Origin: Nitrobacter sp035546855
GTDB lineage: Bacteria; Pseudomonadota; Alphaproteobacteria; Rhizobiales; Xanthobacteraceae
DNA length: 64,000 nucleotides
Assembly (NCBI GenBank): GCA_035546855.1
Contig: DASZVY010000089.1
Location: forward strand, 1-64,000
Reading direction: 5' to 3'
The notes beneath the pieces were generated by a model. That model was not told the origin of the DNA, searched no databases, and worked only from the letters and a program-made list of their open reading frames with translations. The translations under genes and the position numbers were made by a program. Of the stretch, positions 15,069-22,423 are shown piece after piece. Each line of letters begins with the position of its first letter. Within the stretch, counting starts at the first letter, position 1.

Positions 15069-16357
15069 CACATCACCTCGATTTCTGCCTGCAAGGCGCC
15101 GGCGGCCTTGATCGCCTGGAGGATGCCGATCATGTCGCGCGGCCCGATGCCGAGCGCGTTCAGCCCGTCGACGAGCTGCTGCAGCGAGATGCCGTCGTTG
15201 ACGATGGCGAGGCGGTGCCCGCTCTGGTCGTCGACCCCGATCGCGGTGCGCGGCACCACGGTGGTCTGGCCCTGGCTCAGCGGCGCCGGCTGGCTCACCT
15301 GCGGCGTCTCGCTGATGGTGACGGTAAGGTTGCCCTGGGCGATCGCGACGGTGGAGACGCGGACGTTCTGGCCCATCACGATGATGCCGGAGCGTTCGTC
15401 GACGACGACGCGGGCGGGCAGGTCCGGCGTCACCTTCAGCGGCCCGACCTCGCTGAGCAGCCGCACGATGTTCCCCGAATAGTGCGGCGGCAGCGACAGC
15501 CGCACCGTCGCCGGGTCGAGCGGCTCGGCCGCCGGCTCGCCGATGAAGGTGTTGATCGCCGCGGCAATGCGGCGGGCGGTGGCGAGGTCGGCGTTGCGGA
15601 GCGCGAGCTTCAGCGAGGTGCGGCTCGCGAGCACGAAGGGGATCTCGCGCTCGACGAGGCCGCCGTTCGAGATGCGCCCGGCGGTCGGCACCCCGCGCAC
15701 CACCTTGGCGGCGGCGCCCTCGGCCTGGAAGCCGACCACCGCGACCGAGCCCTGCGCGACCGAATAGACCTCGCCGTCGGCGCCGAGGAGCGGTGTGACG
15801 AGCAGCGTGCCGCCCTGGAGGCTGGTGGCGTCGCCCATCGCCGAGACCGTGACGTCGATCCGGGTGCCCTGGGTCACGAAGGGCGGCAGGTTGGCGGTCA
15901 CCATCACCGCCGCGACGTTCTTGGTGCGGAGCGTCGCGCCCCGGGTGTTGACGCCGAGCCGCTCCAGCATCGCCTGGAGGCTCTGGCGGGTGAACGGCGC
16001 GGCGTCGAGGGTGTCGCCGGTGCCGTTGAGGCCGACGACCAGGCCGTAGCCGACGAGCTGGTTCTCGCGGACGCCCTCGACGTCGACGAGGTCCTTGATG
16101 CGGGCGGTGGCGCCGCGGGTGATCGGGCCGCCGTCGGTGTCGGAGCCGCGGCCCCAGAACGGGCGAATGGTCGCGAGCGTCGGCCCCACCGGCACGGCCG
16201 GGACTACCGGCAACACGAAATGCGGCGGCCCTGGCCGGCGCGGCGGCATCGGCACATCGGCCGCCCGCGCCGGCGAGCTCAGCCCGGCGACGAGCGCGAT
16301 GCCGAGCGTCAGCGCCAGGGTGCGGCGCAGGCTGAGGAAGAGGGGCGACACGGTCAT
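15068..16357 (-). CDS. flgI: Flagellar P-ring protein FlgI
   Basis: The 429-residue periplasmic protein polymerises into the P-ring around the flagellar rod. Residues 1-33 form a Sec signal peptide (LRRTLALTLGIALVAGLSSP, cleavage near ARA-AD). The mature domain has ARIKDLVDVEGVRENQLVGY, GLNGTGDTL, and a C-terminal LVDGLNALGIGPRDMIGILQ that is a family hallmark. Between the signal peptide and the core is a Pro-rich insert of about 35 residues (PMPPRRPGPPHFVLPVVPAV), longer than in most FlgI. It heads the flgI-flgJ-flgN unit and diverges from fliX across a CtrA box. Confidence 0.93.
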   Translation of the reverse strand: MTVSPLFLSLRRTLALTLGIALVAGLSSPARAADVPMPPRRPGPPHFVLPVVPAVPVGPTLATIRPFWGRGSDTDGGPITRGATARIKDLVDVEGVRENQLVGYGLVVGLNGTGDTLDAAPFTRQSLQAMLERLGVNTRGATLRTKNVAAVMVTANLPPFVTQGTRIDVTVSAMGDATSLQGGTLLVTPLLGADGEVYSVAQGSVAVVGFQAEGAAAKVVRGVPTAGRISNGGLVEREIPFVLASRTSLKLALRNADLATARRIAAAINTFIGEPAAEPLDPATVRLSLPPHYSGNIVRLLSEVGPLKVTPDLPARVVVDERSGIIVMGQNVRVSTVAIAQGNLTVTISETPQVSQPAPLSQGQTTVVPRTAIGVDDQSGHRLAIVNDGISLQQLVDGLNALGIGPRDMIGILQAIKAAGALQAEIEVM

Positions 16358-16479
16358 TGCGGTCTCCGTCGCCCGCCCCGATGCCAGAACCGTGCCGGCC
16401 TGCCGATTTTCATAAGCCTTTGATATATCTTATCTTTCTCCGGAGGGACCGCTGGTGCGGCGGCGGCATCGGCTTCCCA

Positions 16480-16498
16480 CCCGGCAAATTGTGCCGGG
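16480..16498. promoter_or_regulatory. Inverted repeat in the flgI/fliX regulatory gap
   Basis: CCCGGCA-AATTG-TGCCGGG is a perfect 7-bp inverted repeat with a 5-bp spacer, two bases upstream of the CtrA box, in the 204-bp divergent intergenic region. It could be an operator for a flagellar regulator. Confidence 0.5.
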
Positions 16499-16500
16499 CG

Positions 16501-16515
16501 TTAAGGGCGCATTAA
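16501..16515. promoter_or_regulatory. CtrA-binding box (TTAA-N7-TTAA)
   Basis: TTAA-GGGCGCA-TTAA matches the CtrA consensus exactly, including the 7-base spacing. It lies 47 bp upstream of the fliX start and in the shared regulatory region with flgI. In Caulobacter fliX and flgI are class II flagellar genes activated by phosphorylated CtrA, so the site fits known biology of the family. Confidence 0.8.
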
Positions 16516-16561
16516 CCACGCGCCGCCACCTTCGGGGCTCGGATGCGCGGAGGGCGAGGCG

Positions 16562-16975
16562 ATGCGGATCGAAAGCGCCGCCCGGCTGGCGTCGCCGGCG
16601 GGCTCGAAGACGGCACGCAGCGGCGCATCCGGCTTCACGGTATCGACGGACACGGCCGCGGCGGCGACCCAGGCCGAGGCGGCGCCGGCCGCGCCGAGCC
16701 TCGACGCGGTGCTGCTGCTCCAGGAGGCGCTGCCCCCGGCCGAGCGGCGGCGCCGCGCGGTGCGGCGCGGCGGCAGCCTGCTCGCCCTGCTCGACGAGCT
16801 CCGTCTGTCGCTCCTGTCGGGCGAGGCTCCGGTCGCGCTGCCCGGCCGGATCGGCGCGCTCCTCGGCGAGCGCCGCGAGCCTTCCGGCGACCGCAGCCTC
16901 GACGAGGTGCTCGACGCGGTCGAGCTGAGGGCCGAGGTCGAGGTGGCGAAATTCGACGCCCGGCGCAATCGCTGA
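16562..16975 (+). CDS. fliX: Flagellar assembly regulator FliX
   Basis: A 137-residue class II flagellar protein. N-terminal MRIESAARLAS, central LLLQEALPPAERRRRAVRRGGSLLALLDELR and a C-terminal DEVLDAVELRAEVEVAKFD match FliX. In Caulobacter FliX links flagellar basal-body assembly to FlbD-dependent sigma-54 transcription and cell division. It is divergent from flgI and preceded by a CtrA box. A purine-rich GGAGGGCGAGG precedes the ATG. No flbD gene is in the window. Confidence 0.85.
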   Translation: MRIESAARLASPAGSKTARSGASGFTVSTDTAAAATQAEAAPAAPSLDAVLLLQEALPPAERRRRAVRRGGSLLALLDELRLSLLSGEAPVALPGRIGALLGERREPSGDRSLDEVLDAVELRAEVEVAKFDARRNR

Positions 16976-17066
16976 GCCGCCCGATCGCCCTGCCGGCCGC
17001 TCCTTCACATTTTAGCCAACGGAAAATCTGCCCCGATCTCAACGGCTTCGCGAATCCACAGGGCGA

Positions 17067-17095
17067 TTGTCGAGGGGCGGGCGCGTGAGTATATT
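17067..17095 (+). promoter_or_regulatory. Candidate promoter for dksA
   Basis: TTGTCG and TATATT are separated by 17 bp, upstream of dksA. A start of transcription near 17102 would leave a leader of about 60 nt. Confidence 0.5.
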
Positions 17096-17163
17096 CCGCG
17101 GCCTCAAAATCGGTGGGAGCGCGGTGGCGGGGCCGTCTCCGAGCGAGTGGGGCGTGATGCGGT

Positions 17164-17580
17164 ATGAAGGCAGTGAAGGAAAACGGCTATAGCCCGTCCG
17201 AAGGCGAGCCCTTCATGAGCGAGCGTCAGCGTGAGTATTTCCGCGTGAAGCTCCTGAGCTGGAAAGACGAGATCCTGGTCGAATCGCGCGAGACGCTCGA
17301 GCACCTCCAGGACGAGAACGAGAACCACCCCGACCTGGTCGACCGGGCCTCGTCGGAGACCGACCGGGCGATCGAGCTGCGCGCCCGCGACCGCCAGCGC
17401 AAGCTGATCGCCAAGATCGATGCGGCGCTGAAGCGGCTGGAGGACGGTACCTACGGCTATTGCGAGGAGACCGGCGAGCCGATCTCGCTGAAGCGCCTCG
17501 ACGCCCGCCCGATCGCGACGCTGTCGATCGAGGCGCAGGAGCGCCACGAGCGCCGCGAGCGGGTGTATCGCGAGGAGTAG
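17164..17580 (+). CDS. dksA: RNA polymerase-binding transcription factor DksA
   Basis: The 138-residue protein enters the RNA polymerase secondary channel and, with ppGpp, resets transcription in the stringent response. The coiled-coil (REYFRVKLLSWKDEILVESR to RQRKLIAKIDAALKRL) has DRASSETDRA at its tip with two acidic residues. The C-terminal zinc finger region reads YGYCEETGEPISLKRLDARP: only one Cys of the usual four is present, as in many alphaproteobacterial DksA proteins that do not bind zinc. A 101-bp repeat begins at the base directly after its TAG stop. Confidence 0.95.
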   Translation: MKAVKENGYSPSEGEPFMSERQREYFRVKLLSWKDEILVESRETLEHLQDENENHPDLVDRASSETDRAIELRARDRQRKLIAKIDAALKRLEDGTYGYCEETGEPISLKRLDARPIATLSIEAQERHERRERVYREE

Positions 17581-17681
17581 CCCCTCGCCGTCATTGCGAG
17601 CGAAGCGAAGCAATCCAGGGGCAACGCGCGCCGCGTCTGAGACCCCTGGATTGCTTCGTCGCTGCGCTCCTCGCAATGACG
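17581..17681. repeat. 101-bp palindromic repeat, left copy (family A3)
   Basis: An imperfect inverted repeat: CGTCATTGCGAG and CGAAGCAATCCAGGGG on the left mirror CCCCTGGATTGCTTCG and CTCCTCGCAATGACG on the right. By base-by-base reading it is identical to 17997-18097 and in the same orientation. It starts immediately after the dksA stop codon. Confidence 0.95.
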
Positions 17682-17690
17682 GAGGAGGTA

Positions 17691-17981
17691 TCAGACGATA
17701 TCCCCATATAGGTCGCGCCACTGGGGATTCAGGGACTCGATCAGCGCAAGTTTTTTCGCGCGCGAGCCCGCCTTGAGCTGCTTTTCCCGGCTGATCGCCG
17801 ACTCCATGGTCTCGTGGCATTCGTAATAGACCAGGGTCTTGCAGCCGTAGCGTTTGGTGAAGCCGGGACCGAGCCCCTCACGATGTTGATATGCGCGCTG
17901 AACCAGGTTTGAGGTGACGCCGACATAGAGGGTCCCGTTGCGACGGCTAGCCATGATGTAGACCGCCGGCTCTTTCATCAT
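17691..17981 (-). CDS. Single-domain GIY-YIG nuclease (COG2827 type)
   Basis: A 96-residue protein consisting only of a GIY-YIG domain: AVYIMASRRNGTLYVGVTSN supplies the two strands (VYI...YVG) near residues 5-24, the catalytic Arg is in LVQRAYQH, and the catalytic Glu is in SAISREKQLK; the C-terminal LNPQWRDLY motif is typical. Such stand-alone domains are annotated as putative endonucleases of unknown role. Two in-frame ATGs (17981, 17978) follow a G run. It lies between two identical 101-bp palindromes and is a distant homologue of the protein at 37185. Confidence 0.9.
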   Translation of the reverse strand: MMKEPAVYIMASRRNGTLYVGVTSNLVQRAYQHREGLGPGFTKRYGCKTLVYYECHETMESAISREKQLKAGSRAKKLALIESLNPQWRDLYGDIV

Positions 17982-17996
17982 TCCCCCCCTGGCGGT

Positions 17997-18097
17997 CCCC
18001 TCGCCGTCATTGCGAGCGAAGCGAAGCAATCCAGGGGCAACGCGCGCCGCGTCTGAGACCCCTGGATTGCTTCGTCGCTGCGCTCCTCGCAATGACG
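17997..18097. repeat. 101-bp palindromic repeat, right copy (family A3)
   Basis: Identical to 17581-17681 and in direct orientation, 15 bp upstream of the GIY-YIG start codon, so any promoter for that gene must lie in or beyond the repeat. It ends 8 bp from the stop of the cupin gene. Confidence 0.95.
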
Positions 18098-18104
18098 ATC
18101 CGCC

Positions 18105-18617
18105 CTACGGCGTCAGCCTCATGCCCGGCAGCTTGGCCTTCAGCTCGTCGGTGAACTCGCCGCCGATGTGGACGAAGGCCATCCGGGTCATCGCGTTCGA
18201 GCGGTTCTCCCAGGCATGGTCGGTGCCGCGCTGCACCACGACCTCGCCGGGCTTCAGCACCACCTCCTTGCCGTCGTCGAGGATCAGGACGATCTCGCCC
18301 TCGATCACGATGGCATAGTCGATCGTCGCGGTGCGGTGCATCGGGGTGCGCTCGCCGCCCTGGCCGATCGGGCGCACGTCGATGATGCGGATCACCGTGC
18401 CCGGCCCGCCGGGCCCGAGGTCGGTGCCGCGGTCGTTGGGCTCGCCCGGCTCGACGGTGCGGATCGGCGCCAGCGCGCCCCTGGTGTTCCAGATCTCGAA
18501 GAAATCCGCCGGCCCGCCGCGGCGGCTGTGGAACTGCGGCGGCTCGCCGTCGCTGAGGACGATCGACTTGCCGGCCTGGTCGTGGCCGGTGACGACGCGG
18601 CGGACCGGTCGCGGCAT
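18105..18617 (-). CDS. Cupin-domain protein
   Basis: A 170-residue protein with a cupin barrel in its second half: TPMHRTATIDYAIVIEGEIV (cupin motif 1 region with one His; G and E of the motif present) and PGEVVVQRGTDHAWENRSNA (motif 2 with His). The N-terminal 70 residues (FHSRRGGPADFFEIWNTRGA) resemble proteins annotated as cupins near aromatic-degradation genes. GGGAGG precedes the ATG. It is probably metal-binding; substrate unknown. Confidence 0.8.
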   Translation of the reverse strand: MPRPVRRVVTGHDQAGKSIVLSDGEPPQFHSRRGGPADFFEIWNTRGALAPIRTVEPGEPNDRGTDLGPGGPGTVIRIIDVRPIGQGGERTPMHRTATIDYAIVIEGEIVLILDDGKEVVLKPGEVVVQRGTDHAWENRSNAMTRMAFVHIGGEFTDELKAKLPGMRLTP

Positions 18618-18768
18618 GGGAGCCTCCCTGTTCTGGCGGCGCGACGATGGCACGGCCGCCCCGCCCGCGGAAAGGGCCGGCAGGGCGCGAGGCTGCTTCC
18701 ACCGGTCCGCGGCCCGCTCTAACATGCCCGCGACCGGCGAAGGCCGGCGCTCACGGGAGGATGCCGAC

Positions 18769-19716
18769 GTGGCGGGATGGCGTAAGACGATCGTGGCTGC
18801 GGCACTCTTGGCGGCCCTGCCGCTGGCCGTCGGCCAGGCAGCGGCCCAGGACGGCCTCAAGCACATCAAGATGCTCTACACGGCGGTCAACGGCTTCGCG
18901 ACCGCCTACGTCGCCCAGGAACAGGGTATGTTCAAGAAGCGCGGGCTCGACGTCGAGTTCGTGCTGACGGCGAGCTCGGGCAACAATCCCCCGGCGCTGG
19001 TCTCCGGCTCGGTGCAGATCGCCGGCCCGACGATCCCGACCCTGCTCGCCGCCAACGACGCCGGGCTCGACCTCGTGGTGTTCGGCTCGGGCGGCGTCTA
19101 TCCGCTGCAGGGCGACGTCCTGGTGGCGCGCTACGGCAGCGGCATCAAGAGCCCGAAGGATCTCAAGGGCAAGACCGTCGGGGTGCCCGGCCTCGGCGCG
19201 CTCCTCGACTTCATGCTCCGCCGCAACCTCAAGGCCAACGGCGTCGACCCCTCGACCGTGAAGTTCGTCGAGGTCGGCTTCGTCCAGGCCGGCGACGCCC
19301 TGAAGAGCGGGCGCATCGACGCCTATCCGGCGCAGCTTCCGTTCACCACCCGCATCATCCAGTCCAAGCAGGGCTACGAGGTCGCGAACTGGCTGAAGGA
19401 CACGCCCGACGGCACCCTGACGGTGGTCTATGCCGCCACCCGCAAATGGGCCGAGGCCAACAGGGACACGATCGCGAAGATCCGCAGCGCCTTGAAGGAG
19501 GCCAACGACTACATCAAGGCCGGCCATCCCGACGAGGTCGCCGCCGCCGTCGCCAAGTATACCCACCTGCCGGCCAAGATCGTGGCCATGGTGCCGCTGC
19601 CCAACATGCAGGTCGAGGTGACGGCGAAGCAGATCCAGTTCTGGATCGACCTGATGAAGCAGGAGAAGGCGATCAAGGGCAGTCCCGACGCGCAGAAAAT
19701 CCTGTTCGAGCCCTGA
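18769..19716 (+). CDS. ABC-transporter substrate-binding protein (NitT/TauT, SsuA/THI5-like)
   Basis: A 315-residue periplasmic binding protein. The GTG start is chosen because GGGAGG lies 8 bases upstream and it yields a proper signal peptide (AGWRKTIVAAALLAALPLAV, cleavage after AAA/AQ). The mature protein starts LKHIKMLYTAVNGFATAYVA, with the ASSGNNPPALVSGSVQIAG loop typical of the nitrate/taurine/thiamine-precursor class. No permease or ATPase gene is adjacent, so it must use a distant transporter. It is followed 15 bp later by a VOC gene, probably co-transcribed. Confidence 0.88.
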   Translation: MAGWRKTIVAAALLAALPLAVGQAAAQDGLKHIKMLYTAVNGFATAYVAQEQGMFKKRGLDVEFVLTASSGNNPPALVSGSVQIAGPTIPTLLAANDAGLDLVVFGSGGVYPLQGDVLVARYGSGIKSPKDLKGKTVGVPGLGALLDFMLRRNLKANGVDPSTVKFVEVGFVQAGDALKSGRIDAYPAQLPFTTRIIQSKQGYEVANWLKDTPDGTLTVVYAATRKWAEANRDTIAKIRSALKEANDYIKAGHPDEVAAAVAKYTHLPAKIVAMVPLPNMQVEVTAKQIQFWIDLMKQEKAIKGSPDAQKILFEP

Positions 19717-19731
19717 GCGCGGGAGGCGGAG

Positions 19732-20955
19732 ATGGCGACGGACGGCGAAGGCTTCATCGTCGGCGGCGTCCGCCTGCCGCGGCCGTTCCGCATCCGCCGG
19801 CTCGGCCATTTCGGCCTCGACCTCGACGACCCCGAGGCCGGACGGGTGTTCTACGAGCGCCTGCTCGGCTTCCGCGTCTCCGACCCGCTCGACTGGGACG
19901 CGCGGCTGCCGCCGGCGGAGCGCGGCCGCCACGGCCCGGGCCGCGGCTATTTCATGCGCCACGGCACCGACCATCACTCCTTCGTGCTGTTCCCGCGCCG
20001 CGTCCGCCGCGCCTTGTTCGCGCGGCCGGGCGCCGGCGAGGAAGTGACGGTCAACCAGGTCACATGGCAGGTCGGCAGCCTGAAAGAGGTGGTCGACGGC
20101 CATCGCTGGCTGGCGGAGAAGTCCATTCCGATCGTCCGCTCCGGCCGCGACACGCCCGGCTCGAACTGGCACGTCTACCCGCTCGATCCGACCGGCCATG
20201 CCAACGAGCTCTATTACGGCATCGAGCAGGTCGGCTGGGATGGCCTGTCGAAGCCCGAGGCGATGCACGAGGAGCATTTCGACGAACCGCCGGCGCTGCC
20301 GCGGGTCTCCGAATATGCCGAGGTCGAAGCGCGACGGTCTGCCGGCATCGACGCGGGCGCGGGCTGGCGTCAGCACGAGCCCGATCCGGAGATCTACGAG
20401 GTCGGCGGCGTGCTCCTGGCGCGTCCGTTCAAGGTCGTGAAGATCGGCCCGGTGCGGCTGTTCGTGCCCGACATCGAGGCGGCGTTGGCGTTCTACCGCG
20501 ACCTCCTCGGGTTGATGGTGACCGAGGAGATCGACTGGCACGGCCACCGCTGCGTCTTCCTCCGTGCCAACACCGAGCACCATTCGCTCGCGCTCTATCC
20601 CCTGGCGCTGCGCGGCGAGCTCGGCCTCAGCCCGCGAACCACGCTGTTCTCCTTCGGCGTCGAGCTCGGCGGCTACGACCAGCTCCGCGCTGCGGTGCCC
20701 TATCTCCGCGACGCCGGCGTCGGCATCCGCCGCCTTCCGCCCGAGCTGTTCCCCGGCATCGACTATTCCGCCTTCGCCCGCGATCCCGACGGCCACCTCG
20801 TGCAGCTCTACTACACGATGGAGCAGGTCGGCTGGGACGGCCGCCCCCGTCCGGCCGCGGAGCGCCCTGCGGTCGACAACGACCACTGGCCCGAGACGGT
20901 CGCCGCCCGCAGCGACACCTTCCTCGGCGAAGCCCTGCTCGGCCCGTGGAATTGA
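19732..20955 (+). CDS. Two-domain VOC (extradiol dioxygenase-like) protein
   Basis: A 407-residue protein made of two vicinal-oxygen-chelate domains. Domain 1 (about 20-170) retains the metal triad: His26 in RRLGHFGLD, the HH of DHHSF at 81-82, and Glu159 in ANELYYGIE. Domain 2 (about 232-385) keeps EHHS but has GPVRL in place of the first His and Gln in VQLYY in place of Glu, so it is probably metal-free. Both end in EQVGWDG, suggesting internal duplication. It may act on an aromatic or catecholic substrate; the neighbouring FAH hydrolase would suit a ring-cleavage product. Confidence 0.85.
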   Translation: MATDGEGFIVGGVRLPRPFRIRRLGHFGLDLDDPEAGRVFYERLLGFRVSDPLDWDARLPPAERGRHGPGRGYFMRHGTDHHSFVLFPRRVRRALFARPGAGEEVTVNQVTWQVGSLKEVVDGHRWLAEKSIPIVRSGRDTPGSNWHVYPLDPTGHANELYYGIEQVGWDGLSKPEAMHEEHFDEPPALPRVSEYAEVEARRSAGIDAGAGWRQHEPDPEIYEVGGVLLARPFKVVKIGPVRLFVPDIEAALAFYRDLLGLMVTEEIDWHGHRCVFLRANTEHHSLALYPLALRGELGLSPRTTLFSFGVELGGYDQLRAAVPYLRDAGVGIRRLPPELFPGIDYSAFARDPDGHLVQLYYTMEQVGWDGRPRPAAERPAVDNDHWPETVAARSDTFLGEALLGPWN

Positions 20956-20974
20956 CGCGCCGCGATCCCGCCGC

Positions 20975-21001
20975 CGTCATGGCCGGGCTTGTCCCGGCCA
21001 T
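20975..21001. repeat. Short member of palindromic repeat family A2
   Basis: ATGGCCGGG-CTTGT-CCCGGCCAT with flanking CGTC matches the arm of the repeat at 9128-9157. It lies in the 149-bp gap after the VOC gene. Confidence 0.7.
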
Positions 21002-21104
21002 CCGCCCTTCCGGGGTCGCGCCGCGAACTCGTGACTGCTAGGCCCAAGGCCGGGCGTACGGAAAGCCTCGATCCTGATCCACTCCAACCAAAGGAAATCC
21101 CATC

Positions 21105-21998
21105 GTGAAGCTCGTGACCTTTCGCGCCGGCGAGGCGCTTCGGCTCGGTGCGCTCGGCGCCGACGGCGTGCTCGATCTCGGCAAGGCCGCCGCCGCTGCC
21201 GGAAAGTCGCTCCCCGATTCCATGCTCGGCCTGATCGACGGCGGCGACGCCGCGCTTGCCACCGTCAGGGCGGTGCTGGACGGCGCCCAGGGCAAGAAGG
21301 ATCATTGGTTGCCGGCGACGACCAGGCTTGCGGCGCCGATCCCGCATCCGCGCAAGAACGTCTTCTGCGTGGGGCAGAACTACAAGGCGCACATCGCCGA
21401 GATGGCGCGTTCGTTCGGCCGCGAGCCGGTCTACCCGAAATACACCCAGTACTTCACCAAGCCGTGGACGACCGTGGTCGGCGACGGCGACGGCGTGAAG
21501 CGCCATGCCGAGCATACCCAGCGGCTCGACTACGAGGTCGAGCTCGCGGTCGTCATCGGCAAGACGGCGCTGAACGTGCCGGCGGACAAGGCGCTCGACT
21601 ATGTCTTCGGCTACACTGTCGTGAACGACGTCACGGCGCGCGACGCCCAGACCAATCACGGCCAGTTCTTCAAGGGCAAGAGCTTCGACACGTTCTGCCC
21701 GATGGGTCCCTGCATCGTCACCAAAGACGAGTTCGGCGCGCCCGGCGGCCACCGCCTGTGGCTCACCGTGAACGGCAAGACTCGGCAGGACTCCAACACC
21801 TCGGACCTCCTGTTCGGCGTGCCGGAGATCATCGCCAATCTCTGCGCGGCGTTGACGCTGGAGCCCGGCGACGTCATCGCCACCGGTACGCCGAGCGGGG
21901 TCGCCGCCGGCATGAAGGAGCCCGGCTTCCTCCAGACCGGCGACGAGGTCGTGGCCTCCGTCGAGGGCATCGGCTCACTCACCAACCGCATTGTGTGA
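21105..21998 (+). CDS. Fumarylacetoacetate hydrolase (FAH) family protein
   Basis: A 297-residue member of the FAH superfamily, which cleaves or isomerises beta-diketo and dihydroxy-dienoate acids with a divalent metal. NVFCVGQNYKAHIAEM at about 85 begins the catalytic domain; LDYEVELAVVIGK holds the metal-ligand Glu pair, VVNDVTARDAQ a conserved turn, and TGTPSGVA the C-terminal signature. The GTG start (21105) is preceded by AAAGGAAA. With the VOC protein it could form the end of an aromatic-acid pathway; this is inference from order. Confidence 0.9.
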   Translation: MKLVTFRAGEALRLGALGADGVLDLGKAAAAAGKSLPDSMLGLIDGGDAALATVRAVLDGAQGKKDHWLPATTRLAAPIPHPRKNVFCVGQNYKAHIAEMARSFGREPVYPKYTQYFTKPWTTVVGDGDGVKRHAEHTQRLDYEVELAVVIGKTALNVPADKALDYVFGYTVVNDVTARDAQTNHGQFFKGKSFDTFCPMGPCIVTKDEFGAPGGHRLWLTVNGKTRQDSNTSDLLFGVPEIIANLCAALTLEPGDVIATGTPSGVAAGMKEPGFLQTGDEVVASVEGIGSLTNRIV

Positions 21999-22005
21999 AC
22001 TGGCG

Positions 22006-22045
22006 GTGCGGGACGAAGCCGGTTCTCGCCGGCCTCGTCCCGCAC
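22006..22045. terminator. Hairpin after the FAH gene
   Basis: GTGCGGGACGA (22006-22016) pairs exactly with TCGTCCCGCAC (22035-22045), with further GGCC/GCC pairing inside. There is no T run, so termination would be weak; the element may instead be a repeat. Confidence 0.4.
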
Positions 22046-22087
22046 TGAATATGGGTGCCCTTATCGCGCAAGGCCGGCGAGAGAGGC

Positions 22088-22279
22088 ATGAAGACCGCCG
22101 TCGAGATTTCGGATCCGCTGCTTCGCGCGGCGCGCAAGCGGGCGGCGGCCGACGGAGTCACGTTCCGTGCACTGGTGGAGCGTGGCCTTCGCAACATTGT
22201 GTTGGAAGCTGCGGAGCAACCGCCGTTCAAGCTGCGGCGCGCGCTGCGAGGGCCGCGGGCTCAACCCGAACCTGCCTGA
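22088..22279 (+). pseudogene. Decayed VapB-type antitoxin without its toxin
   Basis: MKTAVEISDPLLRAARKRAA and DGVTFRALVERGLRNIV match the N-terminal DNA-binding half of VapB antitoxins that start MRTTVELSD. The usual C-terminal toxin-binding tail (...GRGLNPxL...W) is not in this frame, but EGRGLNPNLPDAIRW appears in another frame from about 22246, indicating a single-base frameshift near 22240. No vapC follows: phaA starts at 22424. It is therefore read as a remnant of a toxin-antitoxin pair. The frame could still make a 63-residue DNA-binding protein. Confidence 0.6.
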
Positions 22280-22423
22280 CGCAATCCGCTGGCCGCGACG
22301 GGCAGCGGGTGATCGCACGCGCGCCCTTCCCTTGACCCGCGCAAGGGCGGCGGCGGATGATGCCGGCCAGGAGAGGGCCGCGGCCGACGCCGCGGTCGTC
22401 ATGCCAGCGGATCGGGATTGGCC

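Larger units (their letters stand above)
17581..18097. mobile_element. Candidate repeat-GIY-YIG-repeat cassette (first copy)
   Basis: A compact 517-bp unit: 101-bp repeat, 9-bp gap, 291-bp GIY-YIG gene, 15-bp gap, identical 101-bp repeat. No other gene is inside. The perfect identity of the two flanks suggests recent duplication or gene conversion. Calling it a mobile unit is inference; no target-site duplication was identified. Confidence 0.45.

Noticed and set aside
16480..16500. Possible sigma-54 promoter (GGCAC...TTGC on the minus strand) for flgI.
   Set aside because: The distance between GG and GC is 2 bp too short for the -24/-12 consensus; an inverted repeat explains it better.
17581..18097. 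Insertion sequence with a transposase.
   Set aside because: The only gene inside is a 96-residue GIY-YIG domain; no DDE, HUH or serine recombinase was found anywhere in the window.
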